In this document: piece after piece, positions 23,653 through 35,825 of the stretch
Position numbering within the stretch: the first letter of the stretch is position 1
Layout of the letters: the number at the start of each line of letters is the position of its first letter
Virus record (IMG/VR): IMGVR_UViG_3300042468_001259
Location: 1-62,534 of that record
DNA: 62,534 nucleotides
Direction: 5' to 3' (one strand)
Source: a virus
The notes under the pieces: generated by a model
The model's input: the letters and a program-made list of their open reading frames with translations, nothing else
Told to the model about the DNA's origin: nothing
The model's database searches: none
Program-made: the position numbers and the translations under genes

Positions 23653-25866
23653 ATGGTTGTTCTTACTGAGAAAATTGCTGACCTTATTGCCGCGACAGTG
23701 GTAAATAATCCTGACCTGCTCATATTAGAGCAGAACGGCAGAACCAAAAAGGTCGACTTCGGTTTGTTGAAGCAGGCTATTGCCGGAGCTATAGGTACAG
23801 GAAAAGACGGTCGAGAGATCACTCTAAGAAACAACGGAACATCAATTCAGTGGAAGTATACGACAAATGATATTGTCTGGAAAAACCTGCTAGATATATC
23901 AAATCTTGTTGTAACAGGTACAGGTAGCGGTGGAGGTGGAGGAAACGGTGCGACAGGAGCGACAGGACTTGCAGGGTTTACAGGAGCAACCGGAGCAACC
24001 GGACGACAAGGAAGTACAGGACCTCAAGGCAGCACAGGCAGTACAGGAATAACTGGATCAACAGGAAGTACAGGAAGTACAGGAGCCCAGGGAGCCACAG
24101 GCAGTACCGGATTAGCAGGAAGCACAGGGGCAACCGGATTAACCGGAGCAACTGGCACAGCAGGAACTGGAGGAAGTACCGGAGCTACAGGGCTAGTAGG
24201 AAGCACTGGAACAGCAGGAGCCACAGGATTGGCAGGCAGTACCGGAGCTACTGGACTTCAGGGAAGCACAGGGATTCAAGGCAGTACAGGTAGTACCGGG
24301 AATCAAGGTTCTACAGGTGCAACAGGGTTTGGAGCCACAGGGGCTACAGGAGAAACAGGTGCAACAGGATTGACGGGAGCCACAGGATCGAAGGGAGATC
24401 GTGGTGATGCAGGTGGAGCCACAGGAGCGACTGGTATTCAAGGTGCTACTGGTCCTGGCGGAGGCGCTACTGGTCCTACAGGAGCAACAGGGATTCAGGG
24501 AGCTACTGGTCCTGAGGGAGCCACAGGTGCTGGTGCAACAGGCGCAACAGGAGTTCAAGGAGCTACAGGTATACAAGGATCGACTGGTCCTGAGGGAGCT
24601 ACAGGTGCTGGCGCAACAGGAGCAACTGGTATTCAAGGGGCCACCGGAACACAGGGCGCAACTGGGGCAGGAGCTACAGGAGCTACAGGTCCTCAAGGCG
24701 CGACAGGAGTTCAAGGAATTCAAGGAGGATCAGGAGGTGCGGGCGCAACAGGAGCTGCAGGTGCTACTGGAACTCAAGGAAGTACTGGAGCAACCGGGTC
24801 ACAAGGAAGCACTGGATCTCAGGGAGCCACAGGCGAAACAGGTGCTACTGGAACTCAAGGAAGTACTGGAGCAACTGGATCACAAGGAAGCACAGGAAGC
24901 ACAGGAGCTCAAGGGTCTACAGGATCTGAAGGAGCTACAGGATCTCAGGGAGCTACCGGAATTCAAGGAAGCACCGGAGCAACCGGATCACAAGGAAGTA
25001 CCGGGACGCAAGGGTCTACAGGATCTGAAGGAGCTACAGGGGCAACAGGGATTCAGGGAGCTACCGGAACTCATGGATCTACAGGAGCCACTGGAGTTGG
25101 TGCTACAGGCAGTACAGGTCCAATAGGAGCCACAGGACCCGCAGGCGGTCCAACAGGAGCTACGGGAGCCACTGGGTATATTTCCATTACAGCTGTAGCA
25201 GGCTCAGTAAATACTCAGATTACAGGTAATGGATTTCAATCAGCGTTTACATTCGACGGATTTAATGGAACAGATCCGGCAAACTATTTCGTAAGTATTG
25301 ATGGAATAGATCAGATTCCTGGATTGAATTTTACTGTAATTCAGCATCCTACGCTTCCTACAAAAGGACAAATAACCCTGTCTTCGGTGCCTTTAAATAA
25401 CAGTGTTATTTCTGTCAGAGCTCTGATTGGTGGAGTTGCTGGAGGTTCAGCATCTTTCTCAGGCTTGCTAAATCCTCCTGTGTATGAAGTTCTTTCTAGC
25501 ACTGCTCCTAATAGTGCAGGACCCACTGTAGGGGTAGCCAGAGGGGTGGTCTCTTTGAATCTTAACTCATCACAGATATTTAGTCTGCAGGCCGTAAACA
25601 CCGCCTACACATTAAATGTGACCACACCTACAGGACTAAATGCGAACCAAGTTGTGAGTTTTTCTCTTTTTGTTTTTGCTGATGTAAGTACAGGAACAAC
25701 TGTGTTCGACAGCATATCTATAAATGGAAGCGTTGCTAATCCTTTATGGCCTAACGGAGCAAATCCAACAGGCAGTATGGCAGGCATAGACTTTTATGCG
25801 TTTACAATAATTAAAAACACATCAGGAGAGTTTTCCCTGGTAGCTAACCATATAAATTATGTGTAG
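23653..25866 (+). CDS. Collagen-like fibre protein 1
   Basis: 737 aa. An N-terminal domain (1-95, [19 protein letters not shown] onwards) probably attaches to the virion. Residues 98-508 are uninterrupted G-x-T/G-x-Q type collagen triplets dominated by GAT, GST and IQG. The C-terminal 225 residues are a globular domain ([14 protein letters not shown] to the end) with a DG-rich beta core, probably for trimerisation and binding. In bacterial and viral collagens Thr at the Y position stabilises the triple helix and can be O-glycosylated, as in Bacillus BclA. A tail or head fibre role is very likely. The triplet code uses many similar 9-mers, so the gene is repetitive at DNA level. Confidence 0.85.
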   Translation: MVVLTEKIADLIAATVVNNPDLLILEQNGRTKKVDFGLLKQAIAGAIGTGKDGREITLRNNGTSIQWKYTTNDIVWKNLLDISNLVVTGTGSGGGGGNGATGATGLAGFTGATGATGRQGSTGPQGSTGSTGITGSTGSTGSTGAQGATGSTGLAGSTGATGLTGATGTAGTGGSTGATGLVGSTGTAGATGLAGSTGATGLQGSTGIQGSTGSTGNQGSTGATGFGATGATGETGATGLTGATGSKGDRGDAGGATGATGIQGATGPGGGATGPTGATGIQGATGPEGATGAGATGATGVQGATGIQGSTGPEGATGAGATGATGIQGATGTQGATGAGATGATGPQGATGVQGIQGGSGGAGATGAAGATGTQGSTGATGSQGSTGSQGATGETGATGTQGSTGATGSQGSTGSTGAQGSTGSEGATGSQGATGIQGSTGATGSQGSTGTQGSTGSEGATGATGIQGATGTHGSTGATGVGATGSTGPIGATGPAGGPTGATGATGYISITAVAGSVNTQITGNGFQSAFTFDGFNGTDPANYFVSIDGIDQIPGLNFTVIQHPTLPTKGQITLSSVPLNNSVISVRALIGGVAGGSASFSGLLNPPVYEVLSSTAPNSAGPTVGVARGVVSLNLNSSQIFSLQAVNTAYTLNVTTPTGLNANQVVSFSLFVFADVSTGTTVFDSISINGSVANPLWPNGANPTGSMAGIDFYAFTIIKNTSGEFSLVANHINYV
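23946..25175 (+). repeat. Collagen-triplet coding repeat
   Basis: About 410 codons of Gly-x-Thr-rich triplets; GGAGCTACAGGA- and GGAAGTACAGGA-like units recur with mostly synonymous changes. Such tracts can expand or contract by recombination. Confidence 0.85.
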
Positions 25867-25899
25867 CTTTAATAAATTTAACTAGTTAATATATCCTTC

Positions 25900-28800
25900 A
25901 TGAGTACTCCATTTAACAAGCCAGACGCAGGAATGCTTGATCTAATCGGCGATGTGGTTGCCGCTTCAGATGGAACGTCCACAAAAGTTGTTAAAATTCA
26001 AGGAAGACCGCTTGCTGATGTGAGTCCTTCTCCTGGTCAGGCAATGACCTGGGATGGAGCTAGCTGGACTCCTGGAGCAGGAGCTGGGAGGCAAGGAAGC
26101 ACTGGAGCAACAGGGATTCAGGGAGCTACCGGACTTCAGGGAAGTACCGGTGTAACTGGAGCTACAGGGCAAAAAGGAGACCAGGGACCTCCTAACGGAG
26201 CAACAGGAAGTACAGGGATTCAAGGAAGTACAGGAAGTACTGGAAGTACTGGAGTGCAAGGATCTACTGGAGTGCAAGGAAGCACCGGAAGCACAGGTCT
26301 GCAAGGAAGTACAGGACTACAAGGCAGCACAGGAAGTACTGGAATAACCGGATCAACAGGAAGTACAGGGATTCAAGGAAGCACAGGTCTGCAAGGAAGC
26401 ACAGGACTGCAGGGAAGTACAGGACTCCAGGGAAGTACAGGAAGCACTGGAGTGCAAGGTGCTACAGGAACGCAGGGAAGCACAGGACTCCAGGGAAGCA
26501 CAGGGCTACAAGGAAGCACAGGAAGCACTGGCGTGCAAGGAGCCACAGGTATACAAGGTTCTACTGGACCTCAAGGAGCGACTGGCTCTGGAGCTACTGG
26601 AGTGCAAGGAGCCACAGGACTACAAGGAAGCACAGGAAGTACCGGACTAGGGCATGCAGGACTAACCTCAGCATCGAGTCTCACTATAGGTACAGGGAAC
26701 AAAGCGTTTACAACAAGTCTCGGATCGTCAGCTACCGCGTTTAATGTGGGAAGTCGTGTTCGTGCCGCACACACAGCCTCTCCTGAAAACTACATGGAAG
26801 GCACTATTACGGCTTTCGCTGGAACTGCTTTAACTTTGTCTGTTGATGTTGCGGCAGGTACAGGAACGCTTACTCCGTGGACTTTTAGCATCGTCGGGTC
26901 TGCAGGAGCAACTGGAGCGACTGGAGCACAAGGAGCGACTGGAGCACAAGGAGCGACTGGGTCTCAGGGACCTGCAGGCCAGTCGACAAGCTTTTACAAC
27001 TATCAAATAGATACCGCTGTTTTTCCTACCCCTGTAGGTACATTTAGTGTCACAGGAGGACATATATATTATAACACAGCCACTCAAATTGCAGCTACTA
27101 GCATACTAGTGTCACATAAAGATGTCTCTAATAACGACATTGATATGTTTTTGGCTCTGCTAAAGAAAGACGACGTTTTTGTGATTCAACAAAAGACGGA
27201 TTCTAGCAAGTCTCAGAGATGGACTGTAAATGCTGCTCCTACACTAGTTGATAATAATTATATACTTCTTCCTGTTACCCTTACCGGAGGAACAGCCGAA
27301 TTCAATAACAATGACGCTGTTCTTTTTGCTCCTGTGTCTGGAGGATTGGTTGGAGCTACAGGAGCTCAGGGAGCTACAGGAGCTCAGGGAGCTACAGGTC
27401 CAGGAGTAACTCTTCCTGTATCCATAGGTTCAGGAGGAACAGGAGCAACAGGAATTTATGAGGCATTAAATGCCCTAAACAGTCCCATATACTATGTTAA
27501 CGTCGCACAGATAGGAAACCTATCAGGTGTGATGACAGGAGACACGTACGCCACAGGCAATCTAGCCTCGCCGATCACCTTTGATACGGCGTATAGTCCG
27601 CCGGTTAATTCTGTCATTCTATTTACTGCCCAGACAAGCAATATTCAAAATGGTTTTTGGATTATTACTTCTCTTGGAGGAGCAGGAACGCCTGCTACGT
27701 TTGAGAGACCTCCGTGGTATAAAGGCACAGTCAGAAGTGGTGTTTTGGCCTATGTACGCTTCGGATCAACTAGAGTAAACTATATATACAATGTATATTC
27801 TGCTACTGTAAACTCAGACATTGTTGTGGGTAATACAGGTATCAGCACAGTAGTCATAGGGCAGAGATCAACCAATACCACAACTGCAGGCAACACATAT
27901 ATAGCAAGACAGACATTCGCTCCAGGTTCTACCACAGGATCTCCTATTGGATTTCAGGCTGGCGTGCTATTACAGACTCCAGCTGCTCACGCTGTAGAAT
28001 GGGATAGTAATACGCTTTATGTTACAGGAAGTACCCCGTTTTCCAACGTAACAAATAACGTCGCTAGAACTAACCTTGTTAGCGAACAGCTTCCTTATGG
28101 AGGAACTATCCCAGGAGCAACAGGATTCTCTCCTGCTTCATTATACTATGCTGCAGCCTATAGCGAAACCAATATTGCTGCTACGACAACTGCAAATCAG
28201 CTTTATACCGCAGCAGGTCCTCTTGTAATAGATGGCTACACGGTACTAGCTAACGATTTGGTTCTGCTGGGAGCACAAACAACAACTCCAGCACAGAGAG
28301 GTTTGTGGAAGGTTGTTTGTGCAGGCTCTAACTACACAGGACTTGCTGCTGCCAGCTCGACCACAACACTGACCATGAGTAACGGAGCTGGAACTCCTCT
28401 CAGTCTCAACTCATATCTTCTGGGTGTTGGAGGAGCAAACAACATATACATCGCAAGCACAAACAACACGTTCTACGGCACTGTTACAACAACAAGCACA
28501 ACAAACTCACTTAGTTTGAATAACTGCAGTGGAACTCCTCTCACTGTAGGTGTTGGAATTCAAGGATTAGGTATTCCAGCAGGAACAACAGTCACAGCTG
28601 TTACATATTCACTGAGCACCACAGTGTCAGCAACAGCAACGAATACGACCTCTTTCTCAACAACTGGAGGCAATATTCTGCCTGCAGGCACATTTATTCA
28701 AGGAGCAGGGATACCTCCGAACACATTCATCGTCTCAGGAACAGGCGCACCATATACTGTTAATAATTTGGTTAATTTGACTGCAGGAGCCACGGTAACG

Positions 28801-29694
28801 AATAATGCAGTCACATGTACCACGAGCAATAATGTGAATATAGCTGCAGGGTTGCTAGTAAGCTTTAGTTCCTCGACATACACAACAAACACAACTCTCA
28901 GCATAGGAGCCAACACAGCGGTCACAGCTCCTACTGTATTGGCTCGTCCATTGTCCTTCTATCAAGGAAATTTATACAGAGGCCCTTTCCTGGTCAGTGT
29001 ATACAGAGGAACAAAATACTCTGGATACATGTTCTCTATGTACAACAGTGCAGCAGGGAACGCGACAATGATTCCCAATACTACCACAACGATTGAGGCT
29101 AGTATTGTGAATGCAAAGACAGCTAATAATGGAGCCACAGGAGCCACAGGTCCGCAAGGAGCCACAGGCTCTGGAGCCACAGGAGTTCAAGGAGCAACCG
29201 GATTAACTGGAGCAACTGGAATTCAAGGATCTACAGGACCTGGCGGGTCAGCAGGAGCTACAGGACTTCAGGGTGCTACCGGGCTAGTAGGGGCCACAGG
29301 TGCGGTAGGGGCAACAGGACTAGTGGGAGCTACAGGAGTATTTGGAGCCACAGGACTTCAGGGAAGTACAGGCCCATATAGTGCTCCGAGCACCAGAACA
29401 GTAAGTTCTGGCACAACCGACGCACTGCAGACGACAGATGCAAACAACACAGTATACTACACAGGAACAAGCGCAGTCACAATCACCGCACCTGTAGCTA
29501 CAAATGTTGCTCAAGGAACGCAAATAATTCTAGTTAATGGTTCTGCGAGTGCGCTTCACACTGTCTCCTCGGCAAACGGCGTTGTTTCTGCAGGAGGGAG
29601 ATATAAACTTGCCCAGCAGTATTCGACTGCTGTGCTTCATTGTGTATCAACAACTCCTGCTGTGTGGGTACTGAGCGGAGATCTTATCGTATAA
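25900..29694 (+). CDS. Collagen-like fibre protein 2
   Basis: 1264 aa. N-terminal 60 residues ([20 protein letters not shown]) likely attach to the virion. Collagen-like tracts occur at about 61-252, 335-357, 485-500 and 1077-1162, separated by globular beta-rich modules. The module at 360-480 (DNDID-like [15 protein letters not shown], then [14 protein letters not shown]) is of a kind often found in collagen-like phage fibres. Residues 520-1075 are Thr/Asn/Gly-rich beta structure. The C-terminal 100 residues ([19 protein letters not shown] to the end) look like a trimeric beta tip. A TAATAT box 7 nt before the ATG is a possible promoter. Confidence 0.8.
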   Translation: MSTPFNKPDAGMLDLIGDVVAASDGTSTKVVKIQGRPLADVSPSPGQAMTWDGASWTPGAGAGRQGSTGATGIQGATGLQGSTGVTGATGQKGDQGPPNGATGSTGIQGSTGSTGSTGVQGSTGVQGSTGSTGLQGSTGLQGSTGSTGITGSTGSTGIQGSTGLQGSTGLQGSTGLQGSTGSTGVQGATGTQGSTGLQGSTGLQGSTGSTGVQGATGIQGSTGPQGATGSGATGVQGATGLQGSTGSTGLGHAGLTSASSLTIGTGNKAFTTSLGSSATAFNVGSRVRAAHTASPENYMEGTITAFAGTALTLSVDVAAGTGTLTPWTFSIVGSAGATGATGAQGATGAQGATGSQGPAGQSTSFYNYQIDTAVFPTPVGTFSVTGGHIYYNTATQIAATSILVSHKDVSNNDIDMFLALLKKDDVFVIQQKTDSSKSQRWTVNAAPTLVDNNYILLPVTLTGGTAEFNNNDAVLFAPVSGGLVGATGAQGATGAQGATGPGVTLPVSIGSGGTGATGIYEALNALNSPIYYVNVAQIGNLSGVMTGDTYATGNLASPITFDTAYSPPVNSVILFTAQTSNIQNGFWIITSLGGAGTPATFERPPWYKGTVRSGVLAYVRFGSTRVNYIYNVYSATVNSDIVVGNTGISTVVIGQRSTNTTTAGNTYIARQTFAPGSTTGSPIGFQAGVLLQTPAAHAVEWDSNTLYVTGSTPFSNVTNNVARTNLVSEQLPYGGTIPGATGFSPASLYYAAAYSETNIAATTTANQLYTAAGPLVIDGYTVLANDLVLLGAQTTTPAQRGLWKVVCAGSNYTGLAAASSTTTLTMSNGAGTPLSLNSYLLGVGGANNIYIASTNNTFYGTVTTTSTTNSLSLNNCSGTPLTVGVGIQGLGIPAGTTVTAVTYSLSTTVSATATNTTSFSTTGGNILPAGTFIQGAGIPPNTFIVSGTGAPYTVNNLVNLTAGATVTNNAVTCTTSNNVNIAAGLLVSFSSSTYTTNTTLSIGANTAVTAPTVLARPLSFYQGNLYRGPFLVSVYRGTKYSGYMFSMYNSAAGNATMIPNTTTTIEASIVNAKTANNGATGATGPQGATGSGATGVQGATGLTGATGIQGSTGPGGSAGATGLQGATGLVGATGAVGATGLVGATGVFGATGLQGSTGPYSAPSTRTVSSGTTDALQTTDANNTVYYTGTSAVTITAPVATNVAQGTQIILVNGSASALHTVSSANGVVSAGGRYKLAQQYSTAVLHCVSTTPAVWVLSGDLIV
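26083..26655 (+). repeat. Collagen-triplet coding repeat, near-identical 15-mers
   Basis: A tandem array of GST/LQG/VQG triplets; the 15-mer CAAGGAAGCACAGGA and close variants recur many times, making this the most DNA-repetitive part of the collagen genes. Confidence 0.85.
29131..29385 (+). repeat. Collagen-triplet coding repeat near the C-terminal tip
   Basis: GAT/LVG/LQG triplets just before the C-terminal binding domain of collagen-like fibre 2; about 85 codons. Confidence 0.8.
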
Positions 29695-29698
29695 CCCT

Positions 29699-32600
29699 AT
29701 GCCTAGATTTCCTGGAGGAAGAGCAAAAGCACTAAATATTGTTCCAAATATTAGTGCTCAACCAGCAGCCAATACGAACGTAGGGCTAAACAGTGCTTTT
29801 GCTCCGAGTATCACCGTAAATAACGGAACACTGCCTATTGTTATAGAATGGTATAAAACAGGGTTCTCTACAGTTCTCGCTACAAGCACAGCGAATACCC
29901 TGCCATTTACATCTAATCCGACTTTGCTGGCCAATGCAGGAACTGCAGATATTGCTACATATTATGCAAAAGTCACAAACAGAGCAAACACCCTAGGCTC
30001 GAACTCCTCGAACACAACACTAGGAATACTTCCATCAGCTCCAAACACAATAAGTCTAGCAGGGAATGGTACAGCTCGTACGCTGGTGATTACTTTTGGT
30101 ACAGGAGCAGGAAACACGTACCTTAACGGAGGGACCTTGTCGGAGTTTATATATACAATATTTAGCGATGCAGCATACACAACTCCTGTAGCAGGATTAA
30201 GTAACGTGGCTACGCCTGCACAGGCTAAAACTGTAACTGTAACAAATTCAAATTTAAATAATGGAACAACATACTATGCTAGAGTATTTGTAAGAACGCT
30301 GAGTTCTGGAGATAGTTCGCCAGCCTCTTCAGCAGGAGCATTTCCCTACGCTCCTCCTCAGGCTCCTTCTGGCATGACTGTTGCTGGTAACGGAACATCC
30401 AATACTCTGGTAGTTACATTCCCCACACAGACATCCACAACTTTAAATCATTCTACTTTTGGTTCGTTTGAGTATTCCGTGTATAGTAATAGCGGACTTA
30501 CAAACATCGTAGGAAGCTACTCTGCAGTAACAACAACAAACACAACTGTAACTCTTACGAATGCTTTGTTCGTTAATGGAACGACATACTATGTAAGAGC
30601 GAGAGTATATAGCTCTAATGCAAGCTATGGCGACTATGCTAGTGCTTCTGGAACTCCTACAACGGTTCCGTCGGCTCCGACGAGCGTGACGTTAACTCGG
30701 TCAGCATCACAATCACTCTCGCTCTCTTTTGGAGCAGCAACAGCTCAAGGAGCAGCTATCACAGGCTATCAATACTCTGTGTTCACTGACCCAGGACTTA
30801 CAGCGGCGGTCGCAGGCAAGGTAAATGTAGCTGCTGCGGTAGGCACTAACTCTATTACTGGCCTCACAAACGGAACAACCTATTATGTCAATGTATGGGC
30901 AACTTCAGCCCTAGGAGCAGGAACAGGTAGCGCTGTTAGCGCATACCCATTCGAATTTCCTACAGCTCCAACAAGTGTGTCGCTGGGTTCGGCAGGCAAC
31001 GGAGTACTTACACTCACTTTCGGAGCAGCAACAGCTCAAGGAGAAGCTATTACAGGGTATAATTATACATTGTATACCGATGCTGCTCTGACAGCTGCCG
31101 TGGCAGGCAAAACAGATGTGGCAGGAGCATCACCTAGTGGCACTGTTATTTCTGGCTTGGCTAACGGTACGACCTATTATGCGAGAGTATACGCAACCAC
31201 AGCGCGAGGAAATGGAACGGCGGGATCATTCACGGCAGGAGCGACACCATTTACTACACCTACAGCCCCAGCAAGTGTAACGCTCGGTTCTGCTGTAAAT
31301 GGAGGACTAACTCTAAGCTTTGCAGCCTCAACAGCGAGAGGGTCTGCAATCACAGGATACAGATATACACTATATACAAACTCAGGACTTTCTACTGTTG
31401 TGCCTGGTAGACAGGACGTGGCTGTGAGTGTCGGAAACACTGCTATTACAGGATTATCGAACGGAACAACATACTATGCAGCTGTGTACGCTACTAGCGG
31501 AGCTGGAAACAGTGAAACAGGCACGTTTACATCTGGATTGATGGTCGGCGCAGCGGCAAATGCCCCAACAGGCGTAACCCTCACCGTAGCTTCTTCAACA
31601 AGCCTGAATGTTTCTTTTACAGGCAGCGTTACGAACGGATCCACAATAAACAGCTATGTGCTGACATTACGCACAGTAGCAGCATCTACAGGTCCGGCTG
31701 TGCCTGCATATAGCGGAGTAACCATCACTAGTGGGGCAGTACTAACAGGACTTGTAACAGGAACAACCTATTTTGCTGATGTTGTGGCAAACTATACTTT
31801 TGGAGGATCAACCGCCAACACAGCTGCAGGAAGTTCTTCTGGAGTCACGTGTGCTGTTGCCCCTGCTGCACCTAGCTCTGTAACTCTTGCAGCAGCCTCA
31901 AGCACATCAGTCACACTATCGTTTGTTACAGGAGTGACAAACGGAGCCACAATAAATAATTACACCTATAGTTTAAGGGCAGGCGCGTCGTATGCTGTAA
32001 GTAGTTATGTGGCAGGGCAGCAGAACATAAGCACCACAGCAACATCCGGAATACCTATAACTGGCCTCTCCACTGGTACAACCTACTACGCCGAAGTTAA
32101 AACAAACTATACTGTAAACGGCGTGGCAGGCAGCACAGGAGTAACAGTATCCTCTGGAGTCACAACTGTTGGCGTTCCTAGTGCTCCTTCAAGCATAACA
32201 CTAGCCGCCACAAGCGGCACAACGATGAGTTTGACGTTTACCCCAGGATCACTGAATGGATCAACTCTCACAAACTATAGCTATAGCCTAAAGAGATCGA
32301 GTGACAACGTGGTTGTGTCAGGTCCAACCACAACAAGTTCGACCAGCGGCATAGGAATCTCTGGGCTTACAGCAGGAACTACATACTATGCAGAAGTCTG
32401 GACAAACAGCAATCTAGGGGAAGGAGCTCGAGGAACATCCACTGCTGTGCTGTGTGCAGCTGCTCCATCAGCTCCTTCAGGAGTGACTCTGACAGTTGCG
32501 TCAGCCACAAGTATGACGCTCTCTTTCACTCCAGGAGCAACAAACGGATCTACATTACAGACAAACCCGTACAATTATACTATAAATGTAGGCTCGGTAT

Positions 32601-34630
32601 CAGGAACACAGCAGGCATCAGGATCCACAAGCAGCACAAGTGGCATATCTATCACTGGCCTTACCACAGGCACCGCATATTTTGCCAGTGTGTATACCGC
32701 GAGTACCAACTTCGGCAACAGCGCCTCAGCGAGCTCTAGTGGAGTGGTGTGTGCAATTGCTCCTGCTGCGCCTACCTCAGTTTTACTCAGCAGAATAGCA
32801 GGAAGCAGCACAAGCCTCTCGCTATCGTTTGTTGCAGGCTCGACAAACGGGTCTACTTTGACCGCGTCTCCGTATCGCTATATTTTGTACTCAGGAGCTA
32901 TAGGAGGCACGGTAGCTGTGTCAGATTCAGGAACCACATCCTCTCCGATAACAATTGGAGGATTAACTGCAGGAACAACATATACAGCTAGAATGTATAC
33001 AGCCAGTTCAAATGCAGGGAACAGTGCTTTCGCTGACTTTACAGCAGGTACGCTGTGTGCAGCTGCTCCATCAGCAACAGCAGCAAACTACACCCTCACG
33101 AATGGTACCAGCAATCAAATCACCTTTAATTGGGGTAGCGTGTTTACGGCGAATGGGTCAGCAATCACAGGATATACTTATACAGTGTATAACTCGGGAG
33201 GAGTCGTGGTTGCAGGACCCACGTCTGCAGGAACAAATACAAGCATAACACAAACAGGATTAAATAATGGAACACAGTATTACATTATTGTGTCGGCTAC
33301 AAACGCCGCAGGATCTACATCGGCGCAGTCGAACAATGTTGCTTGTATAGGTGCGCCAGCATTTACAGGCTCGTTCTCCAATACAAACGGCACCAGCGGA
33401 CAAGTTACTTTCAATTGGGGTAGCGTATTCTCGAACAACGGCTCTTCAATTACAGGATACAATTACACAGTTCGTACCTCAGGAGGAACGGTTGTTGCAG
33501 GACCTACCTCAACAACCAACTCGAGTGTCACAATTACTGGACTCAGCAACGGAACAGATTACAACATTACTGTAACGGCGACCAATGGAGCAGGAACAAG
33601 CGCAGGAGCGCAGTCAGGCAATATTGTTTGTAGAGGTGTGCCTTCTGGAACAATAAGCTATCTGTTCACTAGAGGCAACCAACAGCTGACTTTTTCTTGG
33701 TCTGGTTGGAACACGAACGGAGCAGCAATTCTCGACTATACTTATACTTTTTACACCAGTCCAGGGAACGCAGTTGTTGCCGGCCCCACAACAACAACCA
33801 ATACAAGTGCTACAGCAACCGGACTGACAAACGGAACAAATTACTATATTTCTGTATCTGCTCGTAATGCGGCAGGATCAAGCACAGCAATAGCGAGTGA
33901 CTGGGTGACGGTTTGCACTGTTCCAGGAGTGTCTGGAAACATGACATATACCAAAGCTGCAGGTACTATTACGCTTAATTGGGATGCCCCAGCAGTCACA
34001 GGAGGATGCCTTATTCAGGGATACAAAGTCAGATTGCGTAACGGAGCTACTGTTGTGTCTGACTGGACCACAGTAACAAACAGGACAACAACATATACCG
34101 GAGTACCAGACGGACAAAATTATACCGCCGATCTTATTGCTTACAGTGCAGCAGGAGACGGAGCAACTAACACATACACAGGTATATTAAGTTTTGTGAC
34201 TATAGTCGCTCCCGCAGGAACGCCTGTACCAGTAAGCATGACTTATTACATAGGCAATAACTGGAGAACGACTAGAGTTAATTTCTCAGGAGCCACAGGG
34301 TTTGGCACAGCTTCTGTGGTTACAGGAATGACCGTCACAGGTTGTCCAAGCAACAATGGAAGTTGGCTTGGGCAATCCTGGAGTTGTTTTGGCGGTTCAA
34401 GCGGATTTACTGTCAATAATGCTAACTCTAGCTCAGTATTAATTTCTTGGGGAGGTAACGTTAATTGCGGAAGCGGATTTACCAACGCGTCTTTGTGTGT
34501 AAAGGCCAAGTTCACCAACTCTGCAGGTGAGGGAGCTGAGACTGCACCATTTAGAGTAGAGTCATACGGACAGTCAACGACCATCCTTTACTCGACACTA
34601 GGAGGATCAGGCTGTCTGAACGGCTGCTAA
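29699..34630 (+). CDS. Giant FN3-repeat fibre protein
   Basis: 1643 aa. After an Ig-like N-terminal domain (to about 115), about 14 fibronectin type III domains follow in tandem, each opening with P[ST]AP.SV.L and closing with [IS]TGL.[NT]GT.YY..V.A. Examples start at APNTISLAGN, APSGMTVAGN, APTSVTLTRS, APTSVSLGSA and APASVTLGSA. The C-terminal 130 residues are a Cys-containing domain (TVTGCPSNNG, GNVNCGSGF, GSGCLNGC) and may be the tip. It is the largest protein in the window, 4 nt after fibre 2. Probable long tail fibre or whisker; FN3 arrays give flexible spacing and can bind surface glycans. No catalytic motif seen. Confidence 0.85.
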   Translation: MPRFPGGRAKALNIVPNISAQPAANTNVGLNSAFAPSITVNNGTLPIVIEWYKTGFSTVLATSTANTLPFTSNPTLLANAGTADIATYYAKVTNRANTLGSNSSNTTLGILPSAPNTISLAGNGTARTLVITFGTGAGNTYLNGGTLSEFIYTIFSDAAYTTPVAGLSNVATPAQAKTVTVTNSNLNNGTTYYARVFVRTLSSGDSSPASSAGAFPYAPPQAPSGMTVAGNGTSNTLVVTFPTQTSTTLNHSTFGSFEYSVYSNSGLTNIVGSYSAVTTTNTTVTLTNALFVNGTTYYVRARVYSSNASYGDYASASGTPTTVPSAPTSVTLTRSASQSLSLSFGAATAQGAAITGYQYSVFTDPGLTAAVAGKVNVAAAVGTNSITGLTNGTTYYVNVWATSALGAGTGSAVSAYPFEFPTAPTSVSLGSAGNGVLTLTFGAATAQGEAITGYNYTLYTDAALTAAVAGKTDVAGASPSGTVISGLANGTTYYARVYATTARGNGTAGSFTAGATPFTTPTAPASVTLGSAVNGGLTLSFAASTARGSAITGYRYTLYTNSGLSTVVPGRQDVAVSVGNTAITGLSNGTTYYAAVYATSGAGNSETGTFTSGLMVGAAANAPTGVTLTVASSTSLNVSFTGSVTNGSTINSYVLTLRTVAASTGPAVPAYSGVTITSGAVLTGLVTGTTYFADVVANYTFGGSTANTAAGSSSGVTCAVAPAAPSSVTLAAASSTSVTLSFVTGVTNGATINNYTYSLRAGASYAVSSYVAGQQNISTTATSGIPITGLSTGTTYYAEVKTNYTVNGVAGSTGVTVSSGVTTVGVPSAPSSITLAATSGTTMSLTFTPGSLNGSTLTNYSYSLKRSSDNVVVSGPTTTSSTSGIGISGLTAGTTYYAEVWTNSNLGEGARGTSTAVLCAAAPSAPSGVTLTVASATSMTLSFTPGATNGSTLQTNPYNYTINVGSVSGTQQASGSTSSTSGISITGLTTGTAYFASVYTASTNFGNSASASSSGVVCAIAPAAPTSVLLSRIAGSSTSLSLSFVAGSTNGSTLTASPYRYILYSGAIGGTVAVSDSGTTSSPITIGGLTAGTTYTARMYTASSNAGNSAFADFTAGTLCAAAPSATAANYTLTNGTSNQITFNWGSVFTANGSAITGYTYTVYNSGGVVVAGPTSAGTNTSITQTGLNNGTQYYIIVSATNAAGSTSAQSNNVACIGAPAFTGSFSNTNGTSGQVTFNWGSVFSNNGSSITGYNYTVRTSGGTVVAGPTSTTNSSVTITGLSNGTDYNITVTATNGAGTSAGAQSGNIVCRGVPSGTISYLFTRGNQQLTFSWSGWNTNGAAILDYTYTFYTSPGNAVVAGPTTTTNTSATATGLTNGTNYYISVSARNAAGSSTAIASDWVTVCTVPGVSGNMTYTKAAGTITLNWDAPAVTGGCLIQGYKVRLRNGATVVSDWTTVTNRTTTYTGVPDGQNYTADLIAYSAAGDGATNTYTGILSFVTIVAPAGTPVPVSMTYYIGNNWRTTRVNFSGATGFGTASVVTGMTVTGCPSNNGSWLGQSWSCFGGSSGFTVNNANSSSVLISWGGNVNCGSGFTNASLCVKAKFTNSAGEGAETAPFRVESYGQSTTILYSTLGGSGCLNGC
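30030..34190 (+). repeat. Tandem FN3-domain coding array
   Basis: About 14 diverged copies of a 240-320-nt unit encoding one FN3 domain each. Identity is highest between the units at 30970-31260 and 31260-31560 and low elsewhere, so the array is mostly old. Confidence 0.8.
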
Positions 34631-34675
34631 AAATATATAGACATTAGTTTGTAGTTTGATGTAGTCTGCTTGGGT

Positions 34676-35824
34676 ATGACACAACTACACTGCCTAGGAT
34701 TACCGCACACAATAACTAATGCTGACTATGTCGCTTGCGCTTTTACTCAGAAAGTACGCAAGTTTTTAACGATGTTTAAAGACAGCGACAAATACAGAAC
34801 CATACACTACGGACACAACAAATCAGATACAGACGCTCACGAGCAGGTTGATGTTACAAGTGATGAAGTACTAAACTCTGCTTATGGAGATTATGATTGG
34901 AAGAAAGGGTTCTTTAAGCACGCTACAGATGACCTTGCTCACAAGGTATTCAATCAAAACGCAGGAAGAGAGATTCTAAAAAGAAAGAAAAAGTCTGATC
35001 TTGTGTTAGCTTTCTGGGGAGGAACAAGAGAAGCGTGCGAGATCGCCAACAAAGACGGAGATCTTATTGTTGTTGAGCCTGGTATAGGTAGTGGCTGGGC
35101 TTTTGCGCAGTTTAGATGTTACGAAAGCTATCCTTTAAAAGGAGCATATGTGGGCACAGACGGCGTATCGTTCTGTAATCCTACCTGGTATCACAGAATT
35201 GTCCCAAATTATTTTAATCCTCTAGAGTTCGAGGCAAAATCGGAAAGAGAGGACTGGGCACTATATATTGGTAGAATAGGAACAAACAAAGGTCTCGACC
35301 TCGCTATTGATGCCTGCAAGAGGCTAGGAGTTAAACTTAAGGTGTGTGGTCAGGGAGGACCATCAGACATCGGAATGACTGAGTGGCCTGCGCATGTTGA
35401 ATATCTTGGCTATGCTGATGTGGCTACTAGAAAAGACCTTATGGGCAGAGCCAAATTCGGGTTCTTATTGTCTACTTATTGGGAACCATTTGGCGGAACT
35501 GCCGTAGAGATGCTGTTCAGCGGCTGTGTTCCTATCTGCGCAGACAACGGAGCAATGACCGAGTACATCGTTGATGGAGTTAACGGATTTAGATGCAATA
35601 CGATGGGAGACATACTGCGAGCAGTACGTCTGGTCGATACTATTGATCGCAATAGATTGGTAGCTTTCGCAAACGATAACTTTAGTCTCACTGCAGTAAA
35701 ACCCAAGTTTGAGAGGGCTTTTGACGACTTCAGTGACGTCTTCAACAAAGAAGGTTGGTATACTGATCACAATCGTACTTTGGATACAGGTCTCGGATTA
35801 AACTTCAAAGCGCTATACGTATAA
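34676..35824 (+). CDS. GT4-type glycosyltransferase
   Basis: 382 aa from ATG 34676 (a TTG two codons upstream is less likely). N-terminal half begins TQLHCLGLPHTITNADYVAC, a form I recall from other phage GTs. C-terminal half has YIGRIGTNKGLDLAIDACKR, VCGQGG, VEYLGYAD and the E-x7-E donor motif EPFGGTAVE, all hallmarks of retaining GT4 enzymes with a GT-B fold. It sits between the FN3 fibre and a methyltransferase, in a run of five sugar-modifying genes up to 39047. Next gene starts in TAATATG. Confidence 0.9.
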   Translation: MTQLHCLGLPHTITNADYVACAFTQKVRKFLTMFKDSDKYRTIHYGHNKSDTDAHEQVDVTSDEVLNSAYGDYDWKKGFFKHATDDLAHKVFNQNAGREILKRKKKSDLVLAFWGGTREACEIANKDGDLIVVEPGIGSGWAFAQFRCYESYPLKGAYVGTDGVSFCNPTWYHRIVPNYFNPLEFEAKSEREDWALYIGRIGTNKGLDLAIDACKRLGVKLKVCGQGGPSDIGMTEWPAHVEYLGYADVATRKDLMGRAKFGFLLSTYWEPFGGTAVEMLFSGCVPICADNGAMTEYIVDGVNGFRCNTMGDILRAVRLVDTIDRNRLVAFANDNFSLTAVKPKFERAFDDFSDVFNKEGWYTDHNRTLDTGLGLNFKALYV

Positions 35825-35825
35825 T

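Noticed and set aside
24193-25126. Long reading frames on both strands inside the collagen genes, rich in Cys/Ser or Leu/Gln
   Set aside because: They are frame shadows of the G-x-T triplet repeats, with composition set by the repeat and no plausible starts.
23946-25175. CRISPR-like repeat array
   Set aside because: The repeats are collagen codons with no constant repeat-spacer structure.
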